From Microbacterium esteraromaticum (GTDB lineage Bacteria; Actinomycetota; Actinomycetes; Actinomycetales; Microbacteriaceae): DNA of 64,000 nt. The translations under genes and the position numbers were made by a program. How positions within the stretch are numbered: position 1 is the first letter of the stretch; each line of letters begins with the position of its first letter. The stretch spans positions 1 to 64,000 of the forward strand of contig NZ_FUKO01000034.1 in the NCBI RefSeq assembly GCF_900163815.1, read 5' to 3'. The notes beneath the pieces were generated by a model that saw nothing but the letters and a program-made list of their open reading frames with translations, ran no database searches and was not told the DNA's origin. Shown one piece after another: positions 27,373-36,017 of the stretch.

Positions 27373-28128
27373 ATGGCTGAGACCGGCTTCACTGACTACG
27401 AAGCGATCATTCGAGTCTTCGACGGAATGAAGCTCTCGAACTCCAACTACGCAGATGATGCGGTGAGTTCGTTGCTTCGCGACCCAGTCTCGAACACGCT
27501 TGAGACGCACGCGCCGATCTTCTTAAAGGATGCTTCCGAAGAGGGCATGAAGAAGGTCGCCGAGGCCGTCAAAGATCTTCCGACAGGAACCAAAGTCATT
27601 CTCTTGGCAGGTGCGGTTGTGGTGATCAGTGGAGCCGTGGTTGTCGGCAAAAACTGGGAGTCCATCAGGAGCTGGAGCGTCGGCGCGATCAGCAGGCTGC
27701 GACCCCAGAAGGCGCTTGTTTCCCGAGTCTCCGACATCGAAGCCGTTGAGATTGATATTGAGCCTTCGGCTCGCATGGATCTAGTTGACTCTCCTACAGA
27801 AGTTGAGATTGCCGAGAAGGAATCGGCAATCAGCCTCACTTCAGCTCAATGGAGGCAACTACTTCAGGGTGCGCTGACACTGAGCTCCTGGGAAGAGCAG
27901 ATCTGGTTGGTCCTATGCAATGCCGCCATCGAAGACGGGGATGAGAAGGTTCTCGAATGGCAGCGTCAAATGCGTGAGCTGACGCCAGACGAGGCAGCCG
28001 CCAGCGTACGTGGAATGATTGAGCAGCACCCAGAGCTTAAAGACGACCAGGCCGTTGCTGAACTCATCAAGATTGTCGTTCGGAGACTCGGGGAAACGGA
28101 TGGAGACCCGAAATCGCTCGACCTTTGA
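27373..28128 (+). CDS. Opposite-strand cargo gene inside the conjugation operon, unknown function
   Basis: 251-aa protein encoded against the direction of every neighbouring transfer gene. One transmembrane segment around residues 76-96 (VILLAGAVVVISGAVVVG), acidic C-terminal domain (LSSWEEQIWLVLCNAAIEDG, then RQMRELTPDEAAASVRGMI). The GC content and codon use are visibly lower than in flanking genes (many TTC/GAT/ATT/TCT codons). It splits the usual SCO6880-to-VirB4 gene order. GTG starts at 27367 and 27370 are alternatives. Position suggests a cargo or exclusion/defence gene; that is a guess. Confidence 0.75.
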   Translation: MAETGFTDYEAIIRVFDGMKLSNSNYADDAVSSLLRDPVSNTLETHAPIFLKDASEEGMKKVAEAVKDLPTGTKVILLAGAVVVISGAVVVGKNWESIRSWSVGAISRLRPQKALVSRVSDIEAVEIDIEPSARMDLVDSPTEVEIAEKESAISLTSAQWRQLLQGALTLSSWEEQIWLVLCNAAIEDGDEKVLEWQRQMRELTPDEAAASVRGMIEQHPELKDDQAVAELIKIVVRRLGETDGDPKSLDL

Positions 28129-28139
28129 GCCGTCCAAGC

Positions 28140-28176
28140 GTGTGAATCGACCTATACGAGTTGCCTGGATTCACAC
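28140..28176. terminator. Possible bidirectional terminator
   Basis: GTGTGAATC (28140-28148) pairs perfectly with GATTCACAC (28168-28176) across a 19-base loop, between the convergent ends of the plus-strand cargo gene and the SCO6880 gene. No T-run, so function is uncertain. Confidence 0.4.
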
Positions 28177-29637
28177 AACCCGGCACAGCGGCAGCGCGGC
28201 GGCGGTGAACGCCTGAGCCTGCTGGCCGACGAGCAGGCGGGTCTCGCAAGAGGCTTGAATCGCGGACTGCTCAATCGCAGCGACAGCGGCGTCGAGTTCA
28301 TCAGCGCTCGCCGCAGAGACGCTGATGAGGCCGGTGTAGCGAAGTACTCCGTGGCCAGCGGTGAGATCGGCCTCCTGCTGGAGCACGTCGTTGAACTCGG
28401 CGGTCTGTGAGGCGTCCTCGATCTGCCCGATTCGCTGACGCTGCGCGGCATCGGAGATGTACTCGGTCTTCTTCTTGCGGATGTTGCGGGCGGCCTGATC
28501 CGAACGCATCGGAGTGCACAACATCGAGAACGAGCGCTGGATCCCCGTCGAGAGCAACATTGGTGCGAGGAATCCTGGGTAGACCATCGAGCGCGGCCAC
28601 TCGCTGATCCACAGCACCGCGTGATGTGCCGAGTCAGTGCGAAGCCCCGACCACGACTCGTTCACTGCGACAGGTCCCGCGGTCGCCAGCGACTGTCCCA
28701 GCTCGCCGTGCCGCTCCAGACTGGCGGCAACAGCCGGGTCGTATGCCGAACGCAGAATCACCGCGATCTGCCCGCTGCTTAGCCACGCTGAGGGCGCGAG
28801 ATCTGCTGACCTCAGTGCGGCGACGAGCGTCGCCATCTCCTGGCGCAGCACAGCGGCCCCGCCGCGTACCCCGCCGCCCGCGGTGCGAATCTGCCGCGCG
28901 GCAGCACGCATGTCGAGCGAGAGCGACAACGTGGTGGCGTGTCGTTCACCTGCCGGGCCTGCACGGTCGATGAGTTCGGCGTACGTGGTCGAGGCCCAGG
29001 TGTCGTCACGGGAGCCGTGCGCGGCCCACCATTCCGCGAGACCGGTACCAGAGTCGGGCAGCGTGCGCTCCAGCACCTGCAGCATCGAAATGCGCCCAGA
29101 CCTGCAGGCGGTGGCGAGCACACGCCCCCAGGAGGCGACCCGTCGCTCCTGCTCACCGGGGTCGAGCAGCACGAACGCGGGATGCGTCACCGAGAGGACC
29201 ACGGTCAGTGTGGCTGCCGCGGGGTCGTGGATCATCCCGGCTCCAGTCGCTGGGTCGTCGTACTCGCGGAGCCGAGCCATGTCGCCGGGCAGCGCGAGTG
29301 TTCCCACAGGTCGCGGGGCGACGATGCGGCGGCGGTAGAGCAATTGCCCGCCGGTGGTTTTCCACATCCACCAGAACGCAACCGGGATCCACTCGACGAT
29401 CGGGCGCCGCGCGATGGGTACCCAGGCGAGAACTGCAGCGAGCACCACAACGGGTGCGGCGAAGGCGATGAGAATGCCGCCTCCTGCGTAAAACGCCCAC
29501 ACGATCGACCCGAAACCGATGCTGAGGGTGCTCAACTGCGATACGGAGAGCCCGAGGAGGACACCGCGGCGAGTGAGCCGGGAGAACTTCACCGGCGTGA
29601 GTTCAGCGTCAGTTCTGGATTGTGTGCGTGACGACAT
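28171..29637 (-). CDS. SCO6880-family conjugation protein
   Basis: 488-aa membrane-associated protein of the actinobacterial conjugative elements. Two hydrophobic segments at residues ~28-75 (VSQLSTLSIGFGSIVWAFYA, then ILIAFAAPVVVLAAVLAW) precede a long soluble domain resembling the VirB4 N-terminal half (LGELGQ-like, then NESWSGLRTDSAHHAVLWIS, KKKTEYISDAAQRQRIGQIE). It works together with the VirB4-like ATPase. The start at 29637 lies 6 bases after the TrbL-like stop. Confidence 0.82.
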   Translation of the reverse strand: MSSRTQSRTDAELTPVKFSRLTRRGVLLGLSVSQLSTLSIGFGSIVWAFYAGGGILIAFAAPVVVLAAVLAWVPIARRPIVEWIPVAFWWMWKTTGGQLLYRRRIVAPRPVGTLALPGDMARLREYDDPATGAGMIHDPAAATLTVVLSVTHPAFVLLDPGEQERRVASWGRVLATACRSGRISMLQVLERTLPDSGTGLAEWWAAHGSRDDTWASTTYAELIDRAGPAGERHATTLSLSLDMRAAARQIRTAGGGVRGGAAVLRQEMATLVAALRSADLAPSAWLSSGQIAVILRSAYDPAVAASLERHGELGQSLATAGPVAVNESWSGLRTDSAHHAVLWISEWPRSMVYPGFLAPMLLSTGIQRSFSMLCTPMRSDQAARNIRKKKTEYISDAAQRQRIGQIEDASQTAEFNDVLQQEADLTAGHGVLRYTGLISVSAASADELDAAVAAIEQSAIQASCETRLLVGQQAQAFTAAALPLCRVV

Positions 29638-29643
29638 TTCGGA

Positions 29644-31029
29644 TCATCCCTTCGGCGTGCGCGGGGTCGGTGGTGCGGGCTTTGGCGGTGCAGGGTCAGT
29701 AGACGGTGGTCGCGGCTGCGGCACAGAGCGTGCAGGCGAATCAGCCTGCGGCGGCGCAGGCGTAGCGGTCTGTTCCGCGCCGCCAGCGGCGGTCTCGGCT
29801 TGGCTCCCGATAGCACCACCGAGCTTCGGACCCGCGGTTGCCGCAGCCTTTGCGACCTCGGCAGCGATGACCACTGCCGCAGCGGGTCCGGCGACCGCGG
29901 CTCCGGCACCAGCTCCGCCCGCGGCGGCTCCACCCGATCCACCCACCGTCGATCCGGCCTTGGCCGCCCCGCCCGCCCGTGCCGCCGCGCGGCTTCCTCC
30001 TCCAGCGGTGGGTATCGATCCTGCGCCGCCCGAGGGGTCACCTCTGCCGGATCCGCCGCCATCAAGCACCTTCTTCACGCCGTCGCTCTGCGGTTGCGTG
30101 GGCACCGGGACGGGTCGGTTGACGGCGTTCTTGGCGTCTTGTTCGGAGCCCATCGCGTGGTACTGGTCGAAGCCGAGGAACGAGATGAACCGGTACACCA
30201 TGTATGGGGCGAACGCGGCGATGAACAGCAACACGATGCCGTTGATCGGCTCAGTAACGGCGGCGAGATCGACTGCGATGGGCGTGGAGATCTGCGTGAT
30301 CGCGATGAGGAAGATGACGACCAGGACGAGTTTCGAGACGATCAACGCGATCACGAAGGCTGCCCACTTCCCGATCCAACCCCGGGTGACATCCCATGCA
30401 GCTCCGGCGAATGCGATCGGCGCGAGCACGATCGCGACCAGCAGCAGCGCCTTGCGGATGAGCAGGGAGAACCAGACGATGGCGACGGCACAGATCATGA
30501 GCCCTGCGAGGAAGATCGTGACGATTGCCCCCACTCCTGGCGCGGCGATGTTGATGGTGCCGAGCCCCGCGGCGAGCAGCATGATCTTGTCGCCCATTGA
30601 CTCGGTGGTCTCGCCAGCGGCTTGCACGATGCCGATGCAGAGCTGATCGACGATCTCAAGGGTTGTCGCGGTGAGTGTGATCACGACAAACGAGCCGAGG
30701 ATCGCCTTTGCGGCGCCGAGCGCAGCGCGTGAGAGCGCGGAGGGCTCCCTGCGGATGAGACCGAGGATGAGTTGGAAGCAGAAGAACAGCAGCACGACGA
30801 ATACGCCGATGCCGAACAGCAAGTTGTAGACGTCGAGGTATCCGTCCGTGGTGACGTCAACGAGCGTTGTCGAGTCGAAGACCTGCCACATTCCATCGAG
30901 CAGCCATCCGGCGGCTTGCCCCATTGTGGAGGCGAGCCAGTCGAACGGTGCCGAGATGAGAGACGCGGCGGCTTCACCGGCGGTGTCGCAGACGGTCGAG
31001 ATGATCGGGATATCGCAGACACTCATCAC
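29644..31029 (-). CDS. VirB6/TrbL-like polytopic conjugation membrane protein
   Basis: 461-aa inner-membrane channel protein. About seven hydrophobic segments between residues 60 and 285 (for example LFGIGVFVVLLFFCFQLILG and LVVIFLIAITQISTPIAVDL), preceded by a Cys-containing extracellular-looking N terminus and followed by a long disordered tail of Gly, Ala and Pro (GGAAAGGAGAGAAVAGPAAA). This architecture is typical of VirB6/TrbL proteins. Start codons at 31029 and 31026 are both possible. Confidence 0.82.
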   Translation of the reverse strand: MMSVCDIPIISTVCDTAGEAAASLISAPFDWLASTMGQAAGWLLDGMWQVFDSTTLVDVTTDGYLDVYNLLFGIGVFVVLLFFCFQLILGLIRREPSALSRAALGAAKAILGSFVVITLTATTLEIVDQLCIGIVQAAGETTESMGDKIMLLAAGLGTINIAAPGVGAIVTIFLAGLMICAVAIVWFSLLIRKALLLVAIVLAPIAFAGAAWDVTRGWIGKWAAFVIALIVSKLVLVVIFLIAITQISTPIAVDLAAVTEPINGIVLLFIAAFAPYMVYRFISFLGFDQYHAMGSEQDAKNAVNRPVPVPTQPQSDGVKKVLDGGGSGRGDPSGGAGSIPTAGGGSRAAARAGGAAKAGSTVGGSGGAAAGGAGAGAAVAGPAAAVVIAAEVAKAAATAGPKLGGAIGSQAETAAGGAEQTATPAPPQADSPARSVPQPRPPSTDPAPPKPAPPTPRTPKG

Positions 31030-31060
31030 GTGCCACCTTCGGGTCTTTGAAATGTGTGCG

Positions 31061-31393
31061 TCAGACCTGCTGGCCGACGCCCCAGAAGAAGTTGATGAGC
31101 GTCACTGCCGCACCGCATAGCACCGCGGCACCGCAGGAGACGAGTACGCCGACTTTGCCGCGCGACGCCAGGTGCGGGTTGGACGAGTTCGATCCGAATC
31201 CCCACACGATCGCGGACACGATGAGCGCGAGGACGCTCAGGATCAGCCCGACCGTCATGACGGCGCCGACGATGGTGCGCAACTGCGCGATCCCCGGCAG
31301 ACCGGAATCATTCGGCGTAATGTCGATCTCCATCGGCACCAGGGCGGGAAGCTGTGCGGCAACTTCCAGCAGCGTTGAGGCGAGTTCGAACAC
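31061..31393 (-). CDS. Small membrane protein, VirB2/TrbC-like
   Basis: 110-aa protein with two transmembrane segments (TIVGAVMTVGLILSVLALIV at ~43-65 and VLVSCGAAVLCGAAVTLINF near the C terminus). Size and topology resemble prepilin-like VirB2/TrbC subunits. GTG start at 31393 with AAGGAG 6 bases upstream. A sister gene with the same topology lies just upstream in the operon. Confidence 0.7.
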   Translation of the reverse strand: MFELASTLLEVAAQLPALVPMEIDITPNDSGLPGIAQLRTIVGAVMTVGLILSVLALIVSAIVWGFGSNSSNPHLASRGKVGVLVSCGAAVLCGAAVTLINFFWGVGQQV

Positions 31394-31451
31394 GACGTGC
31401 TCCTTGCGATTAGCCCGCCACGAGGACGGAAGCGAAACAGGGTCGCCAGCA

Positions 31452-31459
31452 AGGTGCGC
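31452..31459. promoter_or_regulatory. Recurrent AGGTGCRC motif
   Basis: AGGTGCGC about 60 bases upstream of the GTG start of the first small membrane protein, in the 91-base intergenic gap. Confidence 0.35.
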
Positions 31460-31484
31460 AGCAGGTTCCGGCGGCGCGCGTGGA

Positions 31485-31751
31485 CTACAACTGCTCGCCG
31501 ATGCCGATCAGCCAGTTGATCCAGGCGACGCCGCATCCGGCGAGCGCGGCTGCTCCGAGCGCGACAAAGACGCCGCCCCGTCCCTTCGCTGACATGCCGG
31601 GGTTGCCGGTCGAGGTGGCGATGGCCCAGATGATCGCGCAGATGATGATCATGAGGACAGCGACGATCAGGATGATCGTCAGCAGCGCGCCGACGAAGAC
31701 CTTGAGGTCGCCGATGCCTCCGAGGCTGTCGAAGTCAGGGAACACGTTCAT
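31485..31751 (-). CDS. Small membrane protein, VirB2/TrbC-like paralogue
   Basis: 88-aa protein with two hydrophobic segments (LLTIILIVAVLMIIICAIIW and VFVALGAAALAGCGVAWINW), sharing the ending WINWLIGIG with the LINFFWGVG of the next gene; both also share GNPGMSAKGRGG / SNPHLASRGKVG in the loop. They are clearly paralogues. Its ATG overlaps the stop of the M23 gene by 4 bases, which fixes the start. Confidence 0.72.
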   Translation of the reverse strand: MNVFPDFDSLGGIGDLKVFVGALLTIILIVAVLMIIICAIIWAIATSTGNPGMSAKGRGGVFVALGAAALAGCGVAWINWLIGIGEQL

Positions 31752-32941
31752 CTGGTGCCTCCGGCTTCGCAGTTGGATGGGCCGGTCGTCGCCTCGGGCA
31801 GGTTCGCAGCCTCGTGGTCGTTCAGCCAAGCGGCGGGGTCAATGGCGGTGCCGTTGGTGCCGCCAGGGCGAACTTCGAAGTGCAGATGAGCGCCCGTCGA
31901 GTAGCCAGATGAACCGACATCGCCGATGTGTTGGCCCGCGACAACGGGCTCGCCCGCGGTGACATGGATGCCGGTCTGCCACATGTGCGCGTAAGCGGTC
32001 GCGACCGTCTCGTTATCCAGCTGATGTTCGATGACGATGAGTCCGCCCCAGTTGTCGCTGAACTCGGCGACGGTGACGACGCCATCTACGGCGGCAAGGA
32101 TCGGGGTGCCATCAGGGGCAGCAAAGTCCAAGCCGTGATGCGTCGTCTGCTCACCGGAGATCGGGTCGATACGCGGCCCAAAGTCGTCTGATTGCACCCA
32201 GGTGCCTTCTGGTAGCGGGAACACCACTTTCGACGACGTGTTCGATGCGTTTGAAAGCGAACCTGCGGGAGTAGTCGCCGATGCCGAAGCACCACCAGTC
32301 GTGAGCGTCACGAGGATCTCCTCGGCGACCGGCGCGTAATTATCGTACCGTTCCGGGTAGGCCGAGACTTCGACGGCTTGCGCGACTTCGCCGAGCCCCA
32401 TCGACTCCCAGCCGGGAATGTCGAGGAGCCCTCGCGGTGACGGATAGTTCGGCCCCGTCGGCCGGCCGAAGAACGCCGCAACCTGGTACTCCGGATCCAT
32501 CAGCTCGGCGACCGTGCCCCAGCCAGACTGCGGGCGCATCTGGAACAGGCCGAGCGAGTCGTTGTCGGACCCGTTGCCGTCGTTTGGGTAGTCGCCGGAT
32601 TCTGGGTAGGTCCCCGTGTTCGCAAGCATCCGTAGCGTCGACTCGGTCAGCGCCGCCATCAACGAGATCTTCAACGCATCTCGGTTGACGCCTTCGATCT
32701 TCGAGCCGACGGTGATGATGGTCGCCGCGTGTGTGAGCTGCCGCTTGTTAAGAGTGAATGTGTACCCGTCCGCCGTGGTGACTTGCAGCGAATCGGGGAC
32801 GTTCCGCACGCTGACCCCACTGCCGCTGACCGTGCAGGCGGCGAGCGCGGCGGTGTTCATCACGAGCCCAATGCTTACGAGACCGAGCGTCGGCGCGAGG
32901 AACATCAAGGCGAGGGCGCCGATGGCGAGCTTCTTCAACAC
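31748..32941 (-). CDS. Conjugation cell-wall hydrolase: lysozyme-like region plus M23 peptidase
   Basis: 397-aa exported protein. N-terminal signal/anchor (LAIGALALMFLAPTLGLVSI), then a lytic-transglycosylase-like region (ALTESTLRMLANTG, DSLGLFQMRPQSGWGTVAEL), then an M23 endopeptidase domain with HHGLDFAAPDGTP, HxH in HLHFEVRPGG and a typical GxxIGxxGSSGYSTG. GTG start with GGAGGG upstream. It opens the peptidoglycan for the transfer channel, as VirB1-type enzymes do. Confidence 0.9.
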   Translation of the reverse strand: MLKKLAIGALALMFLAPTLGLVSIGLVMNTAALAACTVSGSGVSVRNVPDSLQVTTADGYTFTLNKRQLTHAATIITVGSKIEGVNRDALKISLMAALTESTLRMLANTGTYPESGDYPNDGNGSDNDSLGLFQMRPQSGWGTVAELMDPEYQVAAFFGRPTGPNYPSPRGLLDIPGWESMGLGEVAQAVEVSAYPERYDNYAPVAEEILVTLTTGGASASATTPAGSLSNASNTSSKVVFPLPEGTWVQSDDFGPRIDPISGEQTTHHGLDFAAPDGTPILAAVDGVVTVAEFSDNWGGLIVIEHQLDNETVATAYAHMWQTGIHVTAGEPVVAGQHIGDVGSSGYSTGAHLHFEVRPGGTNGTAIDPAAWLNDHEAANLPEATTGPSNCEAGGTR

Positions 32942-32950
32942 GATGCCCTC

Positions 32951-33631
32951 CTACCTGAGTGGGCTGCCGAGTTGCGAAAGCCGCAGCAGGTAGCAGGGGT
33001 CACCGTCCGGTGGGCAAGCGAGGAACACCGTGAAGGCGACTGGTGCGGTGAGCACTTGCGGTACGTCGTTCCAGATGCCGTCGCGGTGTCGTACGCCGTC
33101 GATCGTGTACGCGATCGCGCCGGGTGGGAGCTGGCCGGGCTGGGCTTGTGCGACTGCTTCGCTCCACGCGTCGGGTACAGCGATGTTGTCGATCGTCAGG
33201 TACTGGGTGGTGGCGTATTGGCGCAGCTGCACCCATGCTTCCCGGCTGGGCAGATAGGTCGCGATGTCGGCGGCGAGTCCGGCCTGCTCGGTGCCCGAGG
33301 GATCGCCGACATCAAGAATCGCTGAGGTGTAGTCGAGTGGCATCAATCCAGCTCCGGTGTCCCAGGTGAACAGCGCCGCAGCGACGCGGCGTGCGAAGGT
33401 CTCCGGGTTGCTCGTGGGCAGGATCCGCGGCACTTGAGGCCGCGAAGGAGTCTCGGGTCGCGGAGATGCCGTCGATGACGGCGCAGGATCGCGATGAACT
33501 GGTGCCATCTCGCTGTCGGTGCCGCTGAGGAGCCCATAGCCGCCCACAGCAACAAGGGCGAGCAAGATCACTCCGCTTACGATCATTGCGATGAGCTTGC
33601 GGCGCGTCCTGGGATCAGCTGAAGTTCTCAT
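32951..33631 (-). CDS. Membrane-anchored ICE protein of unknown function
   Basis: 226-aa protein with one N-terminal transmembrane segment (LIAMIVSGVILLALVAVGGY), a Pro/Ser-rich linker and a globular extracytoplasmic domain (NPETFARRVAAALFTWDTGA, and a closing FLACPPDGDPCYLLRLSQLG with two cysteines). Precedes the M23 gene by 9 bases in the same operon. It resembles the small anchored proteins found beside the M23/NlpC genes of actinobacterial ICEs. A GTG 15 bases upstream would add five residues. Confidence 0.7.
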   Translation of the reverse strand: MRTSADPRTRRKLIAMIVSGVILLALVAVGGYGLLSGTDSEMAPVHRDPAPSSTASPRPETPSRPQVPRILPTSNPETFARRVAAALFTWDTGAGLMPLDYTSAILDVGDPSGTEQAGLAADIATYLPSREAWVQLRQYATTQYLTIDNIAVPDAWSEAVAQAQPGQLPPGAIAYTIDGVRHRDGIWNDVPQVLTAPVAFTVFLACPPDGDPCYLLRLSQLGSPLR

Positions 33632-33638
33632 GCCCAGC

Positions 33639-33646
33639 AGGTGCAC
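33639..33646. promoter_or_regulatory. Recurrent AGGTGCRC motif
   Basis: AGGTGCAC, 7 bases upstream of the ATG of the membrane-anchored protein gene; on the minus strand it reads GTG CAC CTG CTG GGC directly into that ATG. Confidence 0.4.
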
Positions 33647-33673
33647 TGCAAGATCCGAGCGCTCGCCGCCGCC

Positions 33674-34672
33674 TCAGATAGCGCGCAGTCGCGGCGGAGC
33701 TTCGTTCTCAGCGTGCAGTTGGTCGAGCGCTTCGCGCAGGTGGTCGGCGAACTGGCTCCATCGCTCGATAGCTGCGAAGAACATGTCGGCTTCAGCTTCG
33801 GTGAGTTTCGCTGCAATTGCTATGGGATCGGTACTTGCGCAGAGCCCTCCGAGTTCGGTCCAGGTGATGACGAACGCTCGTACCGTCATCGGCTCGATGG
33901 CGGCGGGGGCGTCCGCACCGGGGGTGCGTCGTTTCGGCTTCTTGCCCGCCTTGATCTCGGCGAGCTTCTCTTCGGCCAGCCGGTGCAACAGGACGTCGCG
34001 ATCGGCCGTCGCAGCGGCAACGAGTTCTCGAGTTCGCACCCAGCGCGGGTGTACCGGTGCGCCGTCGCGAATCTCGTCGAGAAACTCCTGCGCGACCTGT
34101 CGCAGATCCTCTGACTGCACTGAGTCCTCGGCAGTTCGTTGGATGAGGTTGATCTCTTCGAGCCGTGTGTATGACGACGTGCCCGTGATCATCTCTGCCG
34201 CCTGACGACGGGCCGAACCCAATGGCGTCTCCAACGGTCCTGCCGATTCGGCATGACCGTTCCACCTGGGCTGATGCTCCGTCGACAGCTGGGTTGCAGC
34301 CTTCCGCTGTGCCGCATCCTCGGCGAGCAGCGCCTTCATCTCCCGATACAGCGCCGCCGCTTCCAACTGCGTGAGCGGCTTGTGGAGCACATTGTCGTCT
34401 TGCTCCGCGAGCATGTACCCGAGCGACGTCGAGATCCCCGAACGCACCCACACCCGAACCTCGGTCCAGCCAAGTTGCTTGATGGCAGCCAGGCGCCGCG
34501 CACCACACACGAGTACGCCGTCGGGTGTGACCGTGATCGGCTGCAGGAGCCCGTCACGGTCGATCGACTGCGCGAGGGCCGCGATGTCGCCGAGGTCGTT
34601 GCGATGGCGCCGCCCAATATGGATCGACTCGACAGTTCGAGTGACGGCGCCGTTCCCCTGCTTCTCGTCCAT
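33674..34672 (-). CDS. parB: ParB/Srx-family DNA-binding protein
   Basis: 332-aa ParB-like protein. The ParB N-terminal nuclease/CTPase fold is visible: IGRRHRNDLGDIAALAQSID, DGLLQPITVTPDGVLVCGAR (box II GxRR: CGARRLAAIKQLGW), LAEQDDNVLHKPLTQLEAA. The rest is helical with a basic segment. No ParA gene is seen in the window. It may partition or regulate the excised element. Start at 34672, 6 bases from the upstream stop. Confidence 0.85.
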   Translation of the reverse strand: MDEKQGNGAVTRTVESIHIGRRHRNDLGDIAALAQSIDRDGLLQPITVTPDGVLVCGARRLAAIKQLGWTEVRVWVRSGISTSLGYMLAEQDDNVLHKPLTQLEAAALYREMKALLAEDAAQRKAATQLSTEHQPRWNGHAESAGPLETPLGSARRQAAEMITGTSSYTRLEEINLIQRTAEDSVQSEDLRQVAQEFLDEIRDGAPVHPRWVRTRELVAAATADRDVLLHRLAEEKLAEIKAGKKPKRRTPGADAPAAIEPMTVRAFVITWTELGGLCASTDPIAIAAKLTEAEADMFFAAIERWSQFADHLREALDQLHAENEAPPRLRAI

Positions 34673-34678
34673 GACAGG

Positions 34679-35545
34679 TCATCTCCGCCGCCCCGGCGCG
34701 GCGAGTGCGATCTGGAAGACGAGCTCCTCGTCGTGCAGCAGCGACTGCAGCGTTTCACCGAGCAGGAGCCGGAGCAGCACTCCACGCCCGGCTGCGGTGG
34801 CTTGCAACGCAGGATGGGTGTTCCCGAGGATCGCCCGCTGCAGCGCGGACCACGAGTGTGCGGGCAGGTCCAGCAGTACGAGTGCATGCTTGTCGCGGCG
34901 CAGCGACTCGTAGGCGCTCGCCCGATTCCCGGCACGTTCGGTAGCCTCGCAGACCCGATCGATTCCCAGTCTGGCGACATCCTCGGGCCAGTCGAGCAGC
35001 GTGAACAACCGCACCGCATCGGCGATCGCGGCGCGAGCTGACGACGCCGAAGAGAGTTCGTCGTGAACCTCATCGATCTCCGGTTCGTCGTCAATGTCGA
35101 CATTGTCGGTCACGCGGAACGCCCGGTGGTAGTCCGACAGCGGGTTCTCGCGATCGGAGATGCGCTCGGGATCGTGCAGTGCGGAGAACTGCGGTCGGCG
35201 TGCTTGGTTCGTCGAGCAGAGCAGCCCTTGCCCGCGTTCCTCAGCGATGCAGGTGACTTGTACGCCGCGGGTGATGACCGCCCAGGGATCCTTCGCTTGG
35301 CGAGTCGCCTTTGCACGCATGACCTCGAATGCAGCGCTCGCCGCTTCCCAGGGGTCGAGTCCGTGCTTGCGCGCGAGCGCCGCGTACTTGTCTGCGGTGA
35401 AGGCCATGAGATCCGCAGCAACCGGGTCGTGCTTCCACGCGCTCGACCCCTGCTGGTGCAAACGAGTGAGCACACGGCGCAGGCCTTCACCCGTGTTGAA
35501 GTCTTCGGCGGGTTCGGTGACATTCGATGTCGATGTGGTGCGCAT
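34679..35545 (-). CDS. ICE protein of unknown function upstream of parB
   Basis: 288-aa soluble protein, largely helical (NTGEGLRRVLTRLHQQGSSA, LDPWEAASAAFEVMRAKATR, WSALQRAILGNTHPALQATA). I recognise the general type from actinobacterial ICEs but no functional motif. AGGAGG 8 bases upstream of the ATG at 35545 fixes the start over a longer open frame. Operon partner of parB. Confidence 0.72.
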   Translation of the reverse strand: MRTTSTSNVTEPAEDFNTGEGLRRVLTRLHQQGSSAWKHDPVAADLMAFTADKYAALARKHGLDPWEAASAAFEVMRAKATRQAKDPWAVITRGVQVTCIAEERGQGLLCSTNQARRPQFSALHDPERISDRENPLSDYHRAFRVTDNVDIDDEPEIDEVHDELSSASSARAAIADAVRLFTLLDWPEDVARLGIDRVCEATERAGNRASAYESLRRDKHALVLLDLPAHSWSALQRAILGNTHPALQATAAGRGVLLRLLLGETLQSLLHDEELVFQIALAAPGRRR

Positions 35546-35567
35546 GGTGGGATACCTCCTGGCAGGC

Positions 35568-35575
35568 AGGTGCGC
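35568..35575. promoter_or_regulatory. Recurrent AGGTGCRC motif
   Basis: AGGTGCGC 22 bases upstream of the ATG of the 288-aa gene, in the 94-base gap before it. Confidence 0.4.
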
Positions 35576-35639
35576 ACTCGCTCCCACGACGGGAGTGACC
35601 GTGTTCGCGCGCATAGCCAACCTCCTGGAGTTCCGGTGG

Positions 35640-36017
35640 TCAGCGCATGCCGACCGCACCCCGATCGACACCGCGCTCGGCACTCCCGCGGCCAAACGCC
35701 GACAGGGGCGGGAGACGACGTGCGCGATCGCCAATCACGTGCAGGCGATCGGCGGTGGCCCCGCGCGCTCTGCGAGCGAGTTCCTGCTGGAAGTCGATCC
35801 CGGCACCGGCAACTCGGGAACCACCGCGCGCGAGGAGGTCTGTGGGCCGCACCCACTCCACCCCGCGTGCTCGCGCGGCAGCAGGATCCAACGGGTACCC
35901 ATGGCGGTGACGTCCGATCGAGGCGGCTTCAATCGCCTCCGGCGTACCTTCGGTCCCGGCCACGTCACCGGCAAGGCCATCGCGACGGCGGTCGTATTCT
36001 TCGGCACTCATGTTCAT
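35640..36017 (-). CDS. Small ICE protein of unknown function
   Basis: 125-aa soluble protein (MSAEEYDRRRDGLAGDVAGT at the N terminus, RGVEWVRPTDLLARGGSRVA in the middle). GAGGAG lies upstream of the ATG at 36017, and that ATG overlaps the stop of the DUF2637-like gene by 4 bases. The central part suggests a protein that is encoded with relaxases or primases on such elements; function not recognised. Confidence 0.68.
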   Translation of the reverse strand: MNMSAEEYDRRRDGLAGDVAGTEGTPEAIEAASIGRHRHGYPLDPAAARARGVEWVRPTDLLARGGSRVAGAGIDFQQELARRARGATADRLHVIGDRARRLPPLSAFGRGSAERGVDRGAVGMR

